Notes under the pieces: model-generated
Seen by the model: only the letters and a program-made list of their open reading frames with translations
Databases searched by the model: none
What the model was told of the DNA's origin: nothing
Program-made: the position numbers and the translations under genes
Assembly (NCBI GenBank): GCA_022495005.1
Contig: JAGYXB010001103.1
Span: 1 to 64,000, forward strand
Source: Rhyacophila brunnea
Taxonomy: Eukaryota > Arthropoda > Insecta > Trichoptera > Rhyacophilidae
DNA length: 64,000 bases
Reading direction: 5' to 3'
Shown: piece by piece, positions 54,055 through 64,000 of the stretch
How positions within the stretch are numbered: the stretch's first letter is position 1
Layout of the letters: the number at the start of each line of letters is the position of its first letter

Positions 54055-54542
54055 CAGTGACGTCCTGTGGGGGTAGGCAGATTGAGCGTCGCTTGGGGGC
54101 GGCATTTACTCGAAAGGCGGCAAATCGAGGAAAATCATTTGGTATAATATATAGAAAATAGCTAAAATTATTTTGTTCACATGTTGTACAATAATAGCAT
54201 AGTAAAATGGTGTGAAAATAATATATCTGTGTATTGCTAAATGGTACAAACCAAATGTGTTAGAAATATCAACCAAATAGAACCTCTGATGATTTGCGTA
54301 AGTGTCTAACATACCTAATTACCTAATATTTATTCGCTTTTTATATCTAAATTTTATTAATGTGGTATGTTTCATTGTATCTATATATATATTGATATCT
54401 ATATATTTTGTCAGTAATGTATCCATACAACACATTTATTAGACATCGGAGTCATGAAAGGATGATAAAAAATACCGTATAAAAAAATGGGGCGGCATTT
54501 TAGCGCTGCCTAAGGGCGACATTTTGTCAAGGGACGTCACTG
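54055..54542. mobile_element. hAT element (CAGTGACGTCC), perfect TSD CCGATGCT
   Basis: Left end CAGTGACGTCCTGTGGGGGT; right end reversed CAGTGACGTCCCTTGACAAA. GGGGCGGCATTTTAG-type motifs lie inside both ends. CCGATGCT borders both sides exactly. 488 bp; no transposase left. Frames across it are AT-rich chance. Confidence 0.93.
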
Positions 54543-54739
54543 CCGATGCTTATTCCATAAATGTAATTCGTGCGCAGTAGATTAAATCGCAACCTGCGCA
54601 ATTTCAAGATTAAATTGATCCACTATAATATTCTTTATTCTCCAGGCATGTGAGTCACTGCAGTGATTTATGCTGATTTGCGTATTGGTTTTAAATTACA
54701 AACAATGGTCACCGATAGATAGTACTAAGTGTTGCTTAA

Positions 54740-55115
54740 GGTGACGCATCAGTGAAACGCCAAATAATTTTCAACTGTACGCGCGACGAAATTTTGTACT
54801 CGCTTCGCATTCATTGAGAGAACGTCGAGTCAGACATACGTCACTTTGCTGCGTGATGGCGACGGGCCAATTAATTCTAAAATCGTGTAAAGATGACTAA
54901 AAACGTTACCCATTTACTTTAAAAAGAAAACATGTCAATGAATATATTATTATTGTTACTAATAGAATAATAAACAGAACATAAAATGGACGTATGTTGG
55001 ATTTATATGAGAAATAATATTTCGTTTGACAGGCGTCTTTTGCACCCGCGACCCGCAAATCCGCACATCGCCTAGCAACGATCTTTTTAGACCGTGTCTC
55101 AACTAATGCATGGCC
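54740..55115. mobile_element. TTAA-target MITE, copy 3
   Basis: Between TTAA at 54736-54739 and 55116-55119. Ends GGTGACGCATCAGTGAAACG and, reversed, GGCCATGCATTAGTTGAGAC, the clearest view of the inverted repeat in this family. Confidence 0.88.
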
Positions 55116-55119
55116 TTAA

Positions 55120-55190
55120 TATGGTAAGGCACCTTAGACGGAATCCGATAGACTCGAGTTCAAGTCTCATTTCTGAGATATAATTCAAAA
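55120..55190 (+). mobile_element. tRNA-like SINE head fragment
   Basis: TGGTAAGGCACCTTAGACGG and GAGTTCAAGTCTCATTTCTG have the D-arm-like and B-box spacing of a tRNA-derived promoter. No acceptor stem can be formed, so I do not call a tRNA gene. Confidence 0.4.
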
Positions 55191-57130
55191 TAAAAATGTT
55201 TAAAGACCGTGCATTTAGATGTAAAGTAGCAAAACATAATATAAAATAAATATTGTTTTTAGTTTACATCGTTTCCACTGATAAAAAAGGTTCCGACCAC
55301 CGCCTAAAATCACTCTGAGGGTAAAATTCAAGTGGAGAGTGTGGGGGTGACCTTGCGCTGACGCCAAGGACACGGCAACTCGTGCAAAGGTGACGCATCG
55401 CGCGCCATCTTGACGGAAAGCGCGGGAGAGGCCATCTTTGTTTTGAGGGTTACAAGCCGTCGAATTCAAATTACAGGTATTTCCATTATTCCGGTGTAAA
55501 ATTTCCCACGCCAAATTGTTTTGTATTGATTTGTTTACGTTAATACTCTTTACTACGAAGTAATAATAAGAACACTATTGTAATTTGAGATTGCGCGGGG
55601 AAAAAACATTCGTTTGCATTTACGACATTTCGATGCCTTAATGCAGAACTAGCATAACTAACAAATTCCTAATTGTTTAGAAGAGCATTTTAATATTCAC
55701 TTTTTTCACAATGTCTTACACATTACTAATCAATCACATATATTGACAACAATAATAAATAATAATTTGAAATATTTTTAAGATAATATTTTGACATTAC
55801 GCTATATTTGTATCATCACAAGCCGGAGTTGATCCAATGCTGGATGAAGGCTTCTCCCAGCTACTAACGATTGCATTTCTTCCGCTTAGGGATCTCCATC
55901 ACATCGCTTTGAGTATACGTTTTATAACTTTGCACTTTTTTGCATTCTTTGCTGTACCGATACGCCTCTTTGCCTGATTACATCACATAAAATTAGATCA
56001 AATGATATTCACTTGTAATAATATATGTAGTAATAAATAAATAAATAGATATATGTAAAAAAAATATTTTTAGAATATATTACATCATTTTAATCCTAGA
56101 GTCGGAGTGAAAAGTTATGAAGCATATCTCTTTATTGCCTGCCTCTTTATCTATTGGTTCTTTTCGTAGTCTAAATATCCTACAAGTATGTATACAAATG
56201 ATCATTTTTGTATCTGAACGTCAGACTACCTTATGTCCAATGCTAATTTAGGCAAATAATCGGTATTCGAAAATTCCGACAAAATTGTATTTACTTAACT
56301 AATTTACTAACTCTGGCTCTGACTTCTGAGGTAAAGATTTATTGTACTTCAGATCAATCCTAAATGACAAACGTTCACTTAGGATAGTTCATCTATACGG
56401 AGACATTTTAGGACATTTTATATTTCATATTGTATGTCCAGTTTTGGTCGAAATCGAACATACATAAAGCGTGCTACTGCATTGTATCTTTATGCTGCAA
56501 AAATATTGTATGTCCAAATAGGATATTTGAGAAGATATAGTCAAAACATACAATATCTTTACACTAAATCGTCGATTATAGCAGATCAATGGTTTTGATT
56601 CACTCAAGATATCCTGTTTCTAGACAAATTTTTCGTTAAATTAAACCTTTGCCTTAAAGATTAATCAAATAATAATGAAAAGCAAAACCTCTTGCAGATG
56701 AAATTTATGTCGTTACGTTTATGTTCGAATGGATTATTTATTATCAAAGACTAAATACACATTACGGAATATGAAAACATAATAGTTAAGTTTTTAACGA
56801 AGGGAAGTTCCGCGTTAGGGTAGCAATTTCTGCACTGAAAAATTGTGCAACATATAACAAATTAGTAACGTAAATTATTCAGTGAACTGGCCTTTCCGTG
56901 ACAAAACTACAGTGTAATGCTCGAATCGATTTGAATGTTATAAATTCTATATCGATCGTTTTTAGAGAGCCGAGTTTCGTCTTTCATCATCTACTGGCAA
57001 AAACTGCTACTACTGGCAAGAAATGTCTTAGTTGTCACATATTATGATCTATGATGACAACCTTTCATGTTATTTAGACACTATAATAATATTTATGTCG
57101 AGTTAACATTATTAATTTATTGTTAGACAT
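55191..57130. other. Long stretch without recognised elements
   Basis: A GC-richer patch lies at 55300-55450 (GGGGGTGACCTTGCGCTGAC, GCGCGCCATCTTGACGGAAA). At 55825-55870 a CCAATGCTGGATGAAGGCTT phrase resembles the unit of the array at 10700. The remainder is AT-rich. Confidence 0.4.
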
Positions 57131-57132
57131 AA

Positions 57133-57575
57133 CGTTTATGTCGAATTCTTCTTCTCTCGCCCTGTCACGACCCAGCATTGGGGCATAGTGCAAACACAAG
57201 TTCGCGCCACTTCCCTCGATCCATTGTCGGGTCAGGGAGGGCCGGCTATGGCGAAGGAACCCTTGAGGCTGTGCCACAAGGGTACGAAGTGTCGCACTCT
57301 TAGGCGGCATCCGGAACACATGTCCCAGCCACGTAAAACGTCTCATCGTGAGTACCTCAATCACCGAATATTGCTGTGTCTGCTCACGAACTCGGGTGTT
57401 TGTAACGCGGTCGTACGAATGTACCCGTAAGATTCGGCGGAGACATCGATTCTCAAAGCTCAAAAGCAGAAAAGCTGAGACCTTTGAAGCTTAGTAAGAT
57501 GCCATGTCTCACAGCACAGGTAGCATAAACGCGTAGAACAAACGACGTTTGTTCCTCACAGAATACAGCCTTGCA
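57133..57575 (-). pseudogene. LINE reverse transcriptase C-terminal tail
   Basis: The - strand frame (57463-57074) reads LSFENRCLRRILRVHSYDRV, MRRFTWLGHVFRMP and LGRDRAREEEF. It matches the same C-terminal architecture as 44760-45110 (FENRCLRRILGV, RRRWTWLGHVLRM) but with a different tail, so it is a relative and not the same family. Upstream parts are missing. Confidence 0.8.
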
Positions 57576-57996
57576 GCCTTTTCGAATTACTAGGTAAAAT
57601 ATTAAAACGAAATAAAAAATAAATAGTTCAGATTATCCGTGCTTTCTTCCCCATCATTAGCCCGGATAATCAGAAGTCTTCCGTAATTACAACGATTGCG
57701 CTTCCAAAACGTTTTCAGAATTATTGAATATTAGTAACTACAGGTTAAAATAGTATGTCGTTGTTAGCATGAATTCAGTGTTTTTATTTAAATAAACAAA
57801 ATGGTGACCTGCTGTCTGCCGACGACATGCTTTGGTTGGTTACAAACGTAATGTAATTTGCTATTTCATGTGATTGTTGTGAAGTGATATTTATGCAGGG
57901 AAAATAAAAATAATGAGAAATGCGCTACCTTCGGCGTGTGGTTGTAAAAAAGTACGATTGTCGAGTGTGGTGAAATATGGTATAAACTTATCGTGT
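57576..57996. other. Unassigned stretch
   Basis: No repeat or frame supported. Confidence 0.4.
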
Positions 57997-58648
57997 GTTA
58001 ATGGCCCACATGCTCGTCGTAGGTCAAAATTGAGTTTTTATTGTATTTTCAAACCATGATCCTGGACACTCCTTAAACGTTGTACATAATCTATTTATAT
58101 AATTTTGAAGCCTTATTATCCTTTATATTTATTTTAAACATTTGATGACTGCATAAAGTATTTTTGTTACATAAAATAGTATTCTTTTAAACCTCTCGCT
58201 CTAATGTTTTAGAATATAGTCATATTTCGGTACATGAATGTGCAGTGTTGTTAAGATTTTTTACATTTATTAATTTTTAAACGCATTTATAAAACCATTA
58301 GTATAATTTATGACGAGATAGTTTTAGTAAAATATTTACGATAAAAAATTATATTGATAATCTCTGTGATCCCAAATTTGACAAGAATTAGGCATTTTAT
58401 TATTCAAAAAATGGGCAAGATTAACACATTTGAAGATAATTCTAAAGATACTAATTATAAGCTATGTCTTTGACCATTCAAGTGTGATAAACATCTTACG
58501 AATAATGATTGCTTTATAATAATTATTGACCTAAGAATAAGGTAGTGTTTTTTTTTAAATACGCCATTTCTTTTGTCATTCCCCAGTGGTTAATCTACAA
58601 CATACGGCCGTAGCCATAAATTGACAAACTATAATTGAAGTAGGGAGT
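57997..58648. repeat. Dispersed repeat E, copy 2
   Basis: GTTAATGGCCCACATGCTCG to GAAGTAGGGAGT; aligns throughout with 32008-32688. It lacks the second arm of the inverted repeat that follows copy 1. Confidence 0.85.
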
Positions 58649-59184
58649 CAATAGAGGTCAATAATCAAACAAATTTTGAAAATAGCCGATATACTGGATT
58701 CTTTGTTATGTTAGGTTAGGTTTTAATTCTTGAATCCATCAATGTTGCCAAAATCAGCTGTGAACTTTGAATTAATGTTCATGTTGAATCTAATAAAATT
58801 GGAGACCGTATAGTAGGTATGCGGTCATCTCGTTCCGATAAGAAAGCTCACGGCGAACTGTGCCACGGTGAAATGTTTTACGTAAAACTTGTGCATGTAT
58901 ATTAAAGAATGTTAAAGAATTTCTTTGCAGGGATGTATTCGTTTCAGATAACCGACACGCAGAAATAATTGAATCTAGTAAGTGCATACAGATTTTATTT
59001 TAAAATTTCAAACTGAATTTTGTGTCAACTTCACATGTCTATTTTGTATTTACTCCTCTGGACAATGACACACTATGTCAGTCAAGGGTTCACTGAGATT
59101 TTACAAATTGTTTCAAGCGTTTCCAAAAACAAATAATTACAAGACAAAAAGAACTCTTTATATTCCACGTTTTTAAATTTTCTG
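58649..59184. other. Unassigned stretch
   Basis: Contains a two-unit TTAGGTTAGG at 58711, too short to call telomeric. No frame supported. Confidence 0.4.
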
Positions 59185-59592
59185 TTGAATCATATAACAT
59201 ATACCCTAAGTAAAAGAGAGATCCAGAAACTTAGAGTAGCACAACGTGGTATGGAGAGGTGCATGCTGGGTATAACGCGAAAGGACAAAAAGAGGAATGA
59301 GTGGATAAGGAAGCAGACAAGGGTTTGCGATGTAATAGAGTTTATTAAAAGCCTTAAATGGAGATGGGCTGGACACATAGCTCGAAGAAGAGACAATCGT
59401 TGGGCAAATCTAGTCATCCAGTGGTATCCAAGAAGTACAAAACGTCCGCAAGGTAGACCTAGAGGCCGCTGGATCGATGAAATGATAAAGTTCTGCGGAA
59501 GTACGTGGCAACGCAATGCACAGGACCGAGAGAAGTGGAAGCAGCTTGAAGAGGCCTTCATCCAGCAGTGGATAGATTCAGGCTGATGATGA
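59185..59592 (+). pseudogene. RTE-like LINE C-terminal tail, frame intact
   Basis: The frame of 133 codons reads IQKLRVAQRGMERCMLGITR, RNEWIRKQTRVCDVIEFIKS, LKWRWAGHIARRRDNRWANL, RPQGRPRGRWIDEMIKFCGS and EEAFIQQWIDSG, ending TGATGATGAT. Order and motifs (LRV.QR.MER.MLG, LKW.WAGH.AR, GRP..RW.D...., EA..QQW) are those of RTE-clade reverse transcriptases of arthropods. It is 5'-truncated before the polymerase core, yet lacks any stop, which suggests a recent insertion. Confidence 0.88.
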
Positions 59593-59599
59593 TATAAGC

Positions 59600-60734
59600 T
59601 TGACAATTCTATGTATTAATAATTTAGGACAAATAAGGCAATTGTCAACAAATTATTTTTTTGCTATTTAGCAACAAACAAACAAATATAGAATACTGAA
59701 ATGTCATTTTGATTTCCATAGTAACGCACGTATATATTAATAATTTAGTTGCTAGGACCACAACCTTAGCAACCAATAATAGTGGATTTGATTACGGGTC
59801 TCTTCCGAAATAACTTTTCATACAAAACAGAGTTAACTGAAAATGAATTCAATTCTACTTAAAGATGGCTATAAGTATTAGAGTAATGCATTGGCATCGT
59901 GTTCTGATATATTCTAAAAGTTTCAAATGTCTAGCTAGTCGGGATGTTAGTTAAAAATCGATTGCAAGATTTGTACTGAATAAACAACCACCGGACAAAC
60001 AAGAATACGATCTAAGAAAAACGTGGCAACGTGGTAAAATAGGTTGGGAAACACGGTGAGGTCGTGTGACTAGAAGTCGCGATTACTGCTCACACGTGTG
60101 AATTCTGAATAATTGCCGTACCTTCTCACTTGGATTTTACTTACGGTTAGTGCTTACAGTTTTCAAAATTAATAATACATGTGCGGCGCTGCGATCGTCA
60201 GCCATGGTTGTTTTTGTTCTCGAAACAAGTCGCTGAATTAATTCGAGTATTTTTGGTAACTAAGCCGGCACTTAACCTCTGACATTAAAATTGCTTAACA
60301 AAATGGCGAATTAAAGCTCTTAAATTTCAAACAATGCGAGCGAACGGCGAATTTATGATTATTAAAGAAAACCAGGACCAGGGATGAGAGTAAGTACACC
60401 TTTTTTAGCCCTTTTAAATTTTATATCTAATCCTATGCCAAGAGATTCGCGCGTAAAATGCGAAATTATTTGCAAATCTCGAACGAGCGTAAAGGATTAA
60501 AATCATATACCTACATATATATATTTTTTTACAATTTTAAATGCAATGACGTCATTTGTGTATTATTTTTTTTTGAAATTATTATTTTCAATTGTGAATA
60601 TGAAGAATATTAGATTCTTTATTATAGAAAAAACATAATTTTAAAAAAACCTCTACGTTAAAAAAAGCTAATAAAAAAACATACAGCTTAGAAAAAAATC
60701 TTGAAAAAAAATACTTACAACAAAATTTTAAAAA
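59600..60734. other. Stretch with a scrap related to the 153-bp unit
   Basis: AGGTTGGGAAACACGGTG then GAGGTCGTGTGACTAGAAGT at 60040-60080 matches the hAT-like and GGTCGTGTGACTAGAAG parts of the tandem unit at 33911. The rest is AT-rich with a long A/T-rich tract after 60490. Confidence 0.45.
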
Positions 60735-60973
60735 TAACTATTTTCAACAAATAATTCACAAGATTTAACAATGTAACATTCTAATTATTGAACATACATA
60801 ATTAAAATATATTTTTGAAAAAAGTAAGACATCCCCGCAGGAATCGAACCTGCATCTCTAGGGTATCGCGCCCACGCACCACTATGCAAAAGGAGTCATA
60901 GTTAATTGCGACAGATTTTAACCAATGGCTTAATACTCACTGAAGCGCTTTCCAAATTGAGTTACTATTGACG
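60735..60973 (-). mobile_element. SINE-B, most complete copy
   Basis: On the - strand: CTCAATTTGGAAAGCGCTTC, a tRNA-derived head GCATAGTGGTGCGTGGGCGC with B box AGGTTCGATTCCTGC, GATGTCTTACTTTTTTCAAA, and a 3' end TGTGAATTATTTGTTGAAAA. This copy fixes the order for the fragments at 12945, 18886, 31764, 41668 and 41736. Confidence 0.8.
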
Positions 60974-61264
60974 ATTGGCTTTTGTATTCTAAATCAAAGA
61001 AGGTATTACTTTAATTACTAACCGACATCACGGTTCACTCCAAGATTTTTTTGTTGTAACTTACTTGAGCTTGCTAATGTAAGTTAATACGCCTTCAAAG
61101 TGTGACATAATAAAATCCAAGTTTTTAGAACGACATGATATTGATTGTTCTGGTTTTTCACTCACACTTCGATTCACAACATCGATATTTTCAGCAGTAG
61201 GTACGTTTACGTTTTTGACCGGTTGGATTGTTAACAACCAATGACATTATTAATGGACGACTCA
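60974..61264. other. Unassigned spacer
   Basis: No frame or repeat supported. Confidence 0.4.
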
Positions 61265-61272
61265 CTCAATAC

Positions 61273-61855
61273 CAGTGCCGAAGGGTGGAGGTAGGCTGTT
61301 AAGATCCGCCATAAATAGTGCACATTAAACTTTTTCAGACATACATATTTGTTTTCATTGAAATAAGACTACAATTTACAGATAGTGTAGGTTAGATTTT
61401 AAAATTCAATTAAACCCTGAGAAACCAAGCCATAATAGATATTAGTCAAAAAATACATGTCTATCTATAAAATATCTAAAATTATGCAATTAAATCATAC
61501 ATAACTTTGAGTATTTTATAGATATAATAATATTTTTTATTTATTATAGTTTGGTTTACGCAGGGTTTAATGAATCAAAAAAATGAACCAAAAATATGTG
61601 TAATATGTAGTTTTAATCCAACGAAAACAAATAACTATGAATGAAAAATTGTACACAATTTTGTCGTATTGCCCAAATTAGACCAAATCTATTATGGTTT
61701 CGTTTAGGCAGGGTTTAATTGATTTTTAAAAACTAACTAATACCATCTGTAAATTGTAGTCTTAGTTCAATAAAAACAAATACATATGACTAACAAAGTT
61801 TAGTGTGCACTATTTATAGCGAATCTTAACAGCCTACCTCCACCCTTCGCCACTG
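61273..61855. mobile_element. hAT-1 foldback element, reference copy, perfect TSD
   Basis: CAGTGCCGAAGGGTGGAGGT to CCACCCTTCGCCACTG, 583 bp, with CTCAATAC directly on both sides. It shows the full plan: outer inverted termini, an arm rich in TTTTCATTGAAATAAGACTA, then an inner inverted pair around AAACCCTGAGAAACCAAGCC / GGTTTAGGCAGGGTTTAATT. No frame. The 8-bp duplication and CAG...CTG termini place it with hAT elements. Confidence 0.95.
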
Positions 61856-61946
61856 CTCAATACAGTAGTTAGCAAATAAATTCACGCATAGCGACATTCG
61901 CACATGTATAGGTAGACGTCACGGAATTTCAATTATGCGACATCAC

Positions 61947-62147
61947 GCATCGGGAATTTATAGCAATATCACCTTTATTGTAATGGCGTTAGAACAGTTT
62001 TTCTAGTGACAATCATCATTTGAGCGAACCCGTTCGAACCGAACCATTCGGCAGACCCGACACAAAGCATCGAGAATTTATAGCAATATCACCTTTATTG
62101 TAATGGCGTTAGAACAGATTATGCCATTCGGCAGACCCGACAAAAAA
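61947..62147. repeat. Imperfect direct repeat, period 120
   Basis: GCATCGGGAATTTATAGCAA through TATCACCTTTATTGTAATGG and CGTTAGAACAG is repeated from 62067, and CCATTCGGCAGACCCGACA follows each. The second unit lacks about 40 bases between the two blocks. Confidence 0.85.
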
Positions 62148-62955
62148 GTGAGTGTCATTTTTCTTTCCAGATGCGTCGTCCATATTAATGTCATTGTTAA
62201 CAACACAAACATTACTATTTGACTCGAAGTTTCCTATTAAATTACGAATAGTAAGCTCTGTAGGTCGATTATTTTTACCATACATTTCATGTTATGCCTG
62301 AGTATATAACTAGCTCGAATAGATTCATTATTGTTGTAATACATTTGAACAGTTTGTAAACGCTGTACAACTGTGTACCCTTCCATGATGCTTTGCCAAA
62401 CAATACTGAACACAAATATAAATTTTGGTGGGAATCAGAAAAAATGGTATCACGTTTTAAAAATCTATAGAAGGTACTAATTTCATAGCCCTTTATTTAC
62501 CTATACAATTTTATTACATGCACTATGTTATTTTATTACCCTTTTCTCCTCTTGTATCCGGAATAAACAAGTCTATTGAAAATCGTCATACCTGAAACAA
62601 ATGAAAAAAGACACGTTATTAATAATACTCCACGCTGGGGAATACGCATTAGTCAGTGGTAAACTATTATAAAATTTAACGTTTATATTGACTTATTATG
62701 AACATTATTTTTGATGTTTGCACTACATATTATAATAATTTTACCTGCAATTGGGTAGAATTAAAAGATACGATATGATGCGGATTTAGAAAATAATCAA
62801 GACGGGCATTCTATCTGAAAACACATTTCATGAAAAATAATATATTGTACCTACCTACCTACATAAAAGTAATATGAATTTAAATTATAAGTATATTTAC
62901 GAAATGATATAAAAAAAGATTTGGTGACATTAATAAAAACAAAAGATGCCAACCA
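62148..62955. other. Unassigned AT-rich stretch
   Basis: No repeat or frame supported. Confidence 0.4.
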
Positions 62956-63263
62956 GTGGGTCTATTCTATACTTATCGAACACTAAATTGATAAATAGTA
63001 TCAAACTTAGGGTAGGTTTGTATCAAAATATTAGCACTTATTGTAACAATTACACGAAGCTGGTTTTTATTGTTGCAATAAGTGTGATATTTTAACAGCA
63101 GCAAGATAGGTGCTGTTAAAATATAGCACTTATTGCAAGAATAAAAACCAACTTCGTGTAATTGTTACAATAAGTGCTAATATTTTGATACAAACCTACC
63201 CTAAGTTTGATAATATTTATCATTTTATCACTTTAGCGGTCGATAAGCATAGAATAGACCCAC
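62956..63263. mobile_element. 308-bp palindromic foldback element
   Basis: GTGGGTCTATTCTATACTTA on the left and, reversed, GTGGGTCTATTCTATGCTTA on the right start arms of about 150 bases that stay paired through TTAGGGTAGGTTTGTATCAA and ATAAGTGC to a short centre near AAGATAGGT. There are few mismatches and one extra stretch in the right arm. The core GGTGCTGTTAAAATATAGCA is shared with the element at 10805. Confidence 0.88.
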
Positions 63264-63274
63264 AGATACTAAAA

Positions 63275-63380
63275 ATCAGGAACTGGAAAAGACGTGCGGA
63301 GGACCGTTCCGGCTGGAGGACAGCGGTGGAGGAGGCCAGGGCTCGACTTGAGCTGTAGCGCCATCGAAGAAGAAGAATAA
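63275..63380 (+). pseudogene. LINE 3' tail fragment (RAEDRSGWR)
   Basis: The frame gives NWKRRAEDRSGWRTAVEEAR then ARLEL and a stop, followed by CGAAGAAGAAGAATAAA. A final '..A.DR..WR..V..A' segment and GAAGAAGAA tail are typical of the LINE ends seen elsewhere in this window. Only about 28 codons remain, directly beside the palindrome. Confidence 0.65.
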
Positions 63381-63445
63381 AAACAACTTTATCGGGTATC
63401 AATTCACTGCCAGATAAAAGCCTTTACTATACTTATGCTAGAACC

Positions 63446-63936
63446 CAGTGGCGAAAGGTGAAGGTAGGCTTTAGTTTTTTAAAATTCAATTAAACCCAAC
63501 TCAACACATAGTAGATTGTAATAGTAAAGAAATATTCGTTATATCCATCTATAAAATATTTAAAATTATACAATTAAACCATGCATCATTTTAGATATAG
63601 AAGAATATTTTTTTATCGATTATGGTTTGGTTTTGGCAGGGCTTAATTAATTAAAAAAAAAAAACGAACCAACACCATCTGTAATATTTATTCTTAATTC
63701 AACGAAAACCATTAAGTATGACTGAAAAAGTGTGCACTATTTTTGTCGGAACTCCCATAGCATACAAGAACTATTATGGTTAAGTTTAGGCGGGGTTTAA
63801 TTGATTTTTAAAACTAACCAGCGATATCTGCAAACTTTATTCCTAATTTAATGAAAACAAATAAGCATTACTGACAAAGTTTAGTGTGCACTATTTATGT
63901 CGAATCATAACAGCCTACCTCCACCCCTTGCCACTA
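63446..63936. mobile_element. hAT-1 foldback element, left arm deleted
   Basis: Starts CAGTGGCGAAAGGTGAAGGT but jumps from GTAGGCT straight to TTTAGTTTTTTAAAATTC, so about 100 bases of the left arm are gone. The right end is CCACCCCTTGCCACTA. The flanks CTAGAACC and TTGCGCAC do not match. Confidence 0.8.
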
Positions 63937-64000
63937 TTGCGCACTCCCCAATGGCAAACACACACTGACTAATATAGTATAAACAATAATTGACTGTATT

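Noticed and set aside
58711..58720. TTAGGTTAGG, the insect telomere unit twice
   Set aside because: Two units are expected by chance and there is no array.
59190..59606. 138-codon - strand frame
   Set aside because: It is the antisense shadow of the RTE tail, whose + strand frame has clear reverse-transcriptase motifs.
1..64000. CRISPR arrays, operons, bacterial promoters or phage genes
   Set aside because: No regularly spaced identical repeats with unique spacers, no gene clusters and no ribosome binding sites; the sequence is clearly eukaryotic.

Overview
This window reads as AT-rich, intergenic or intronic DNA from an arthropod, most likely an insect. The evidence is its dense, mutually nested load of hAT, pogo-like and TTAA-target DNA transposons, tRNA-headed SINEs and 5'-truncated LINEs, together with single-copy AT-rich filler and no recognisable host gene, rRNA or functional tRNA. 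I cannot place the order; Hemiptera and Lepidoptera both fit. No prokaryotic features (operons, ribosome binding sites, CRISPR) are present. Every open frame over 100 codons that I could identify belongs to a transposable element; the remaining frames look like chance.

Layout. 1-4678: T-rich, gene-free filler. 4679-5640: possible LTR plus primer-binding site. 5782-9640: two copies of a hAT-like foldback family ('hAT-1'), one split by a LINE copy, then reversed LINE tails. 10111-11860: GC-rich inverted-repeat element, 4-bp-TSD MITE, foldback, and a ~130-bp repeat array broken by two insertions. 12493-13030: SINE nested in a SINE. 13379-14746: TTAA MITE and an 8-bp-TSD element. 15602-17638: decayed pogo-like transposon. 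18485-22884: LINE tail, SINEs and three hAT-type elements. 23812-25119: hAT-1 copy carrying another hAT. 25662-28150: SINE, LINE 3'UTR, two 'hAT-2' MITEs and a composite inverted-repeat element. 28584-31640: the longest coding structure, a Jockey/CR1-like LINE with endonuclease and reverse transcriptase broken by few frameshifts. 32008-35873: dispersed 650-bp repeat, 153-bp tandem duplication, and hAT-2 with a nested MITE. 35950-43309: LINE remnants, hAT-1 with a nested TTAA MITE, a perfect-looking hairpin, SINE copies. 43670-44030: CpG-rich island, the best candidate for host regulatory or exonic DNA. 44385-50564: LINE tails and three hAT elements. 51118-55190: direct repeats, hAT remnant, foldback with a 14-bp direct repeat, hAT nested in a SINE, third TTAA MITE. 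57133-59592: LINE tails. 60735-63936: SINE, two hAT-1 copies and a 308-bp palindrome.

The most informative result is a relative insertion history that can be read directly, because many elements keep target-site duplications (TSDs): 8 bp perfect for CTCAATAC, GCTTAGAC, CTCACAAC, CCGATGCT, GTCCACAG, TACATTAC, ATAATACC and GTTGTCTC; 4 bp for the CGTCTCTG MITEs; TTAA for another family; TA for pogo. Small non-autonomous elements repeatedly landed inside older ones. Autonomous sources for most families are not in the window; only decayed hAT and pogo transposase pieces remain.
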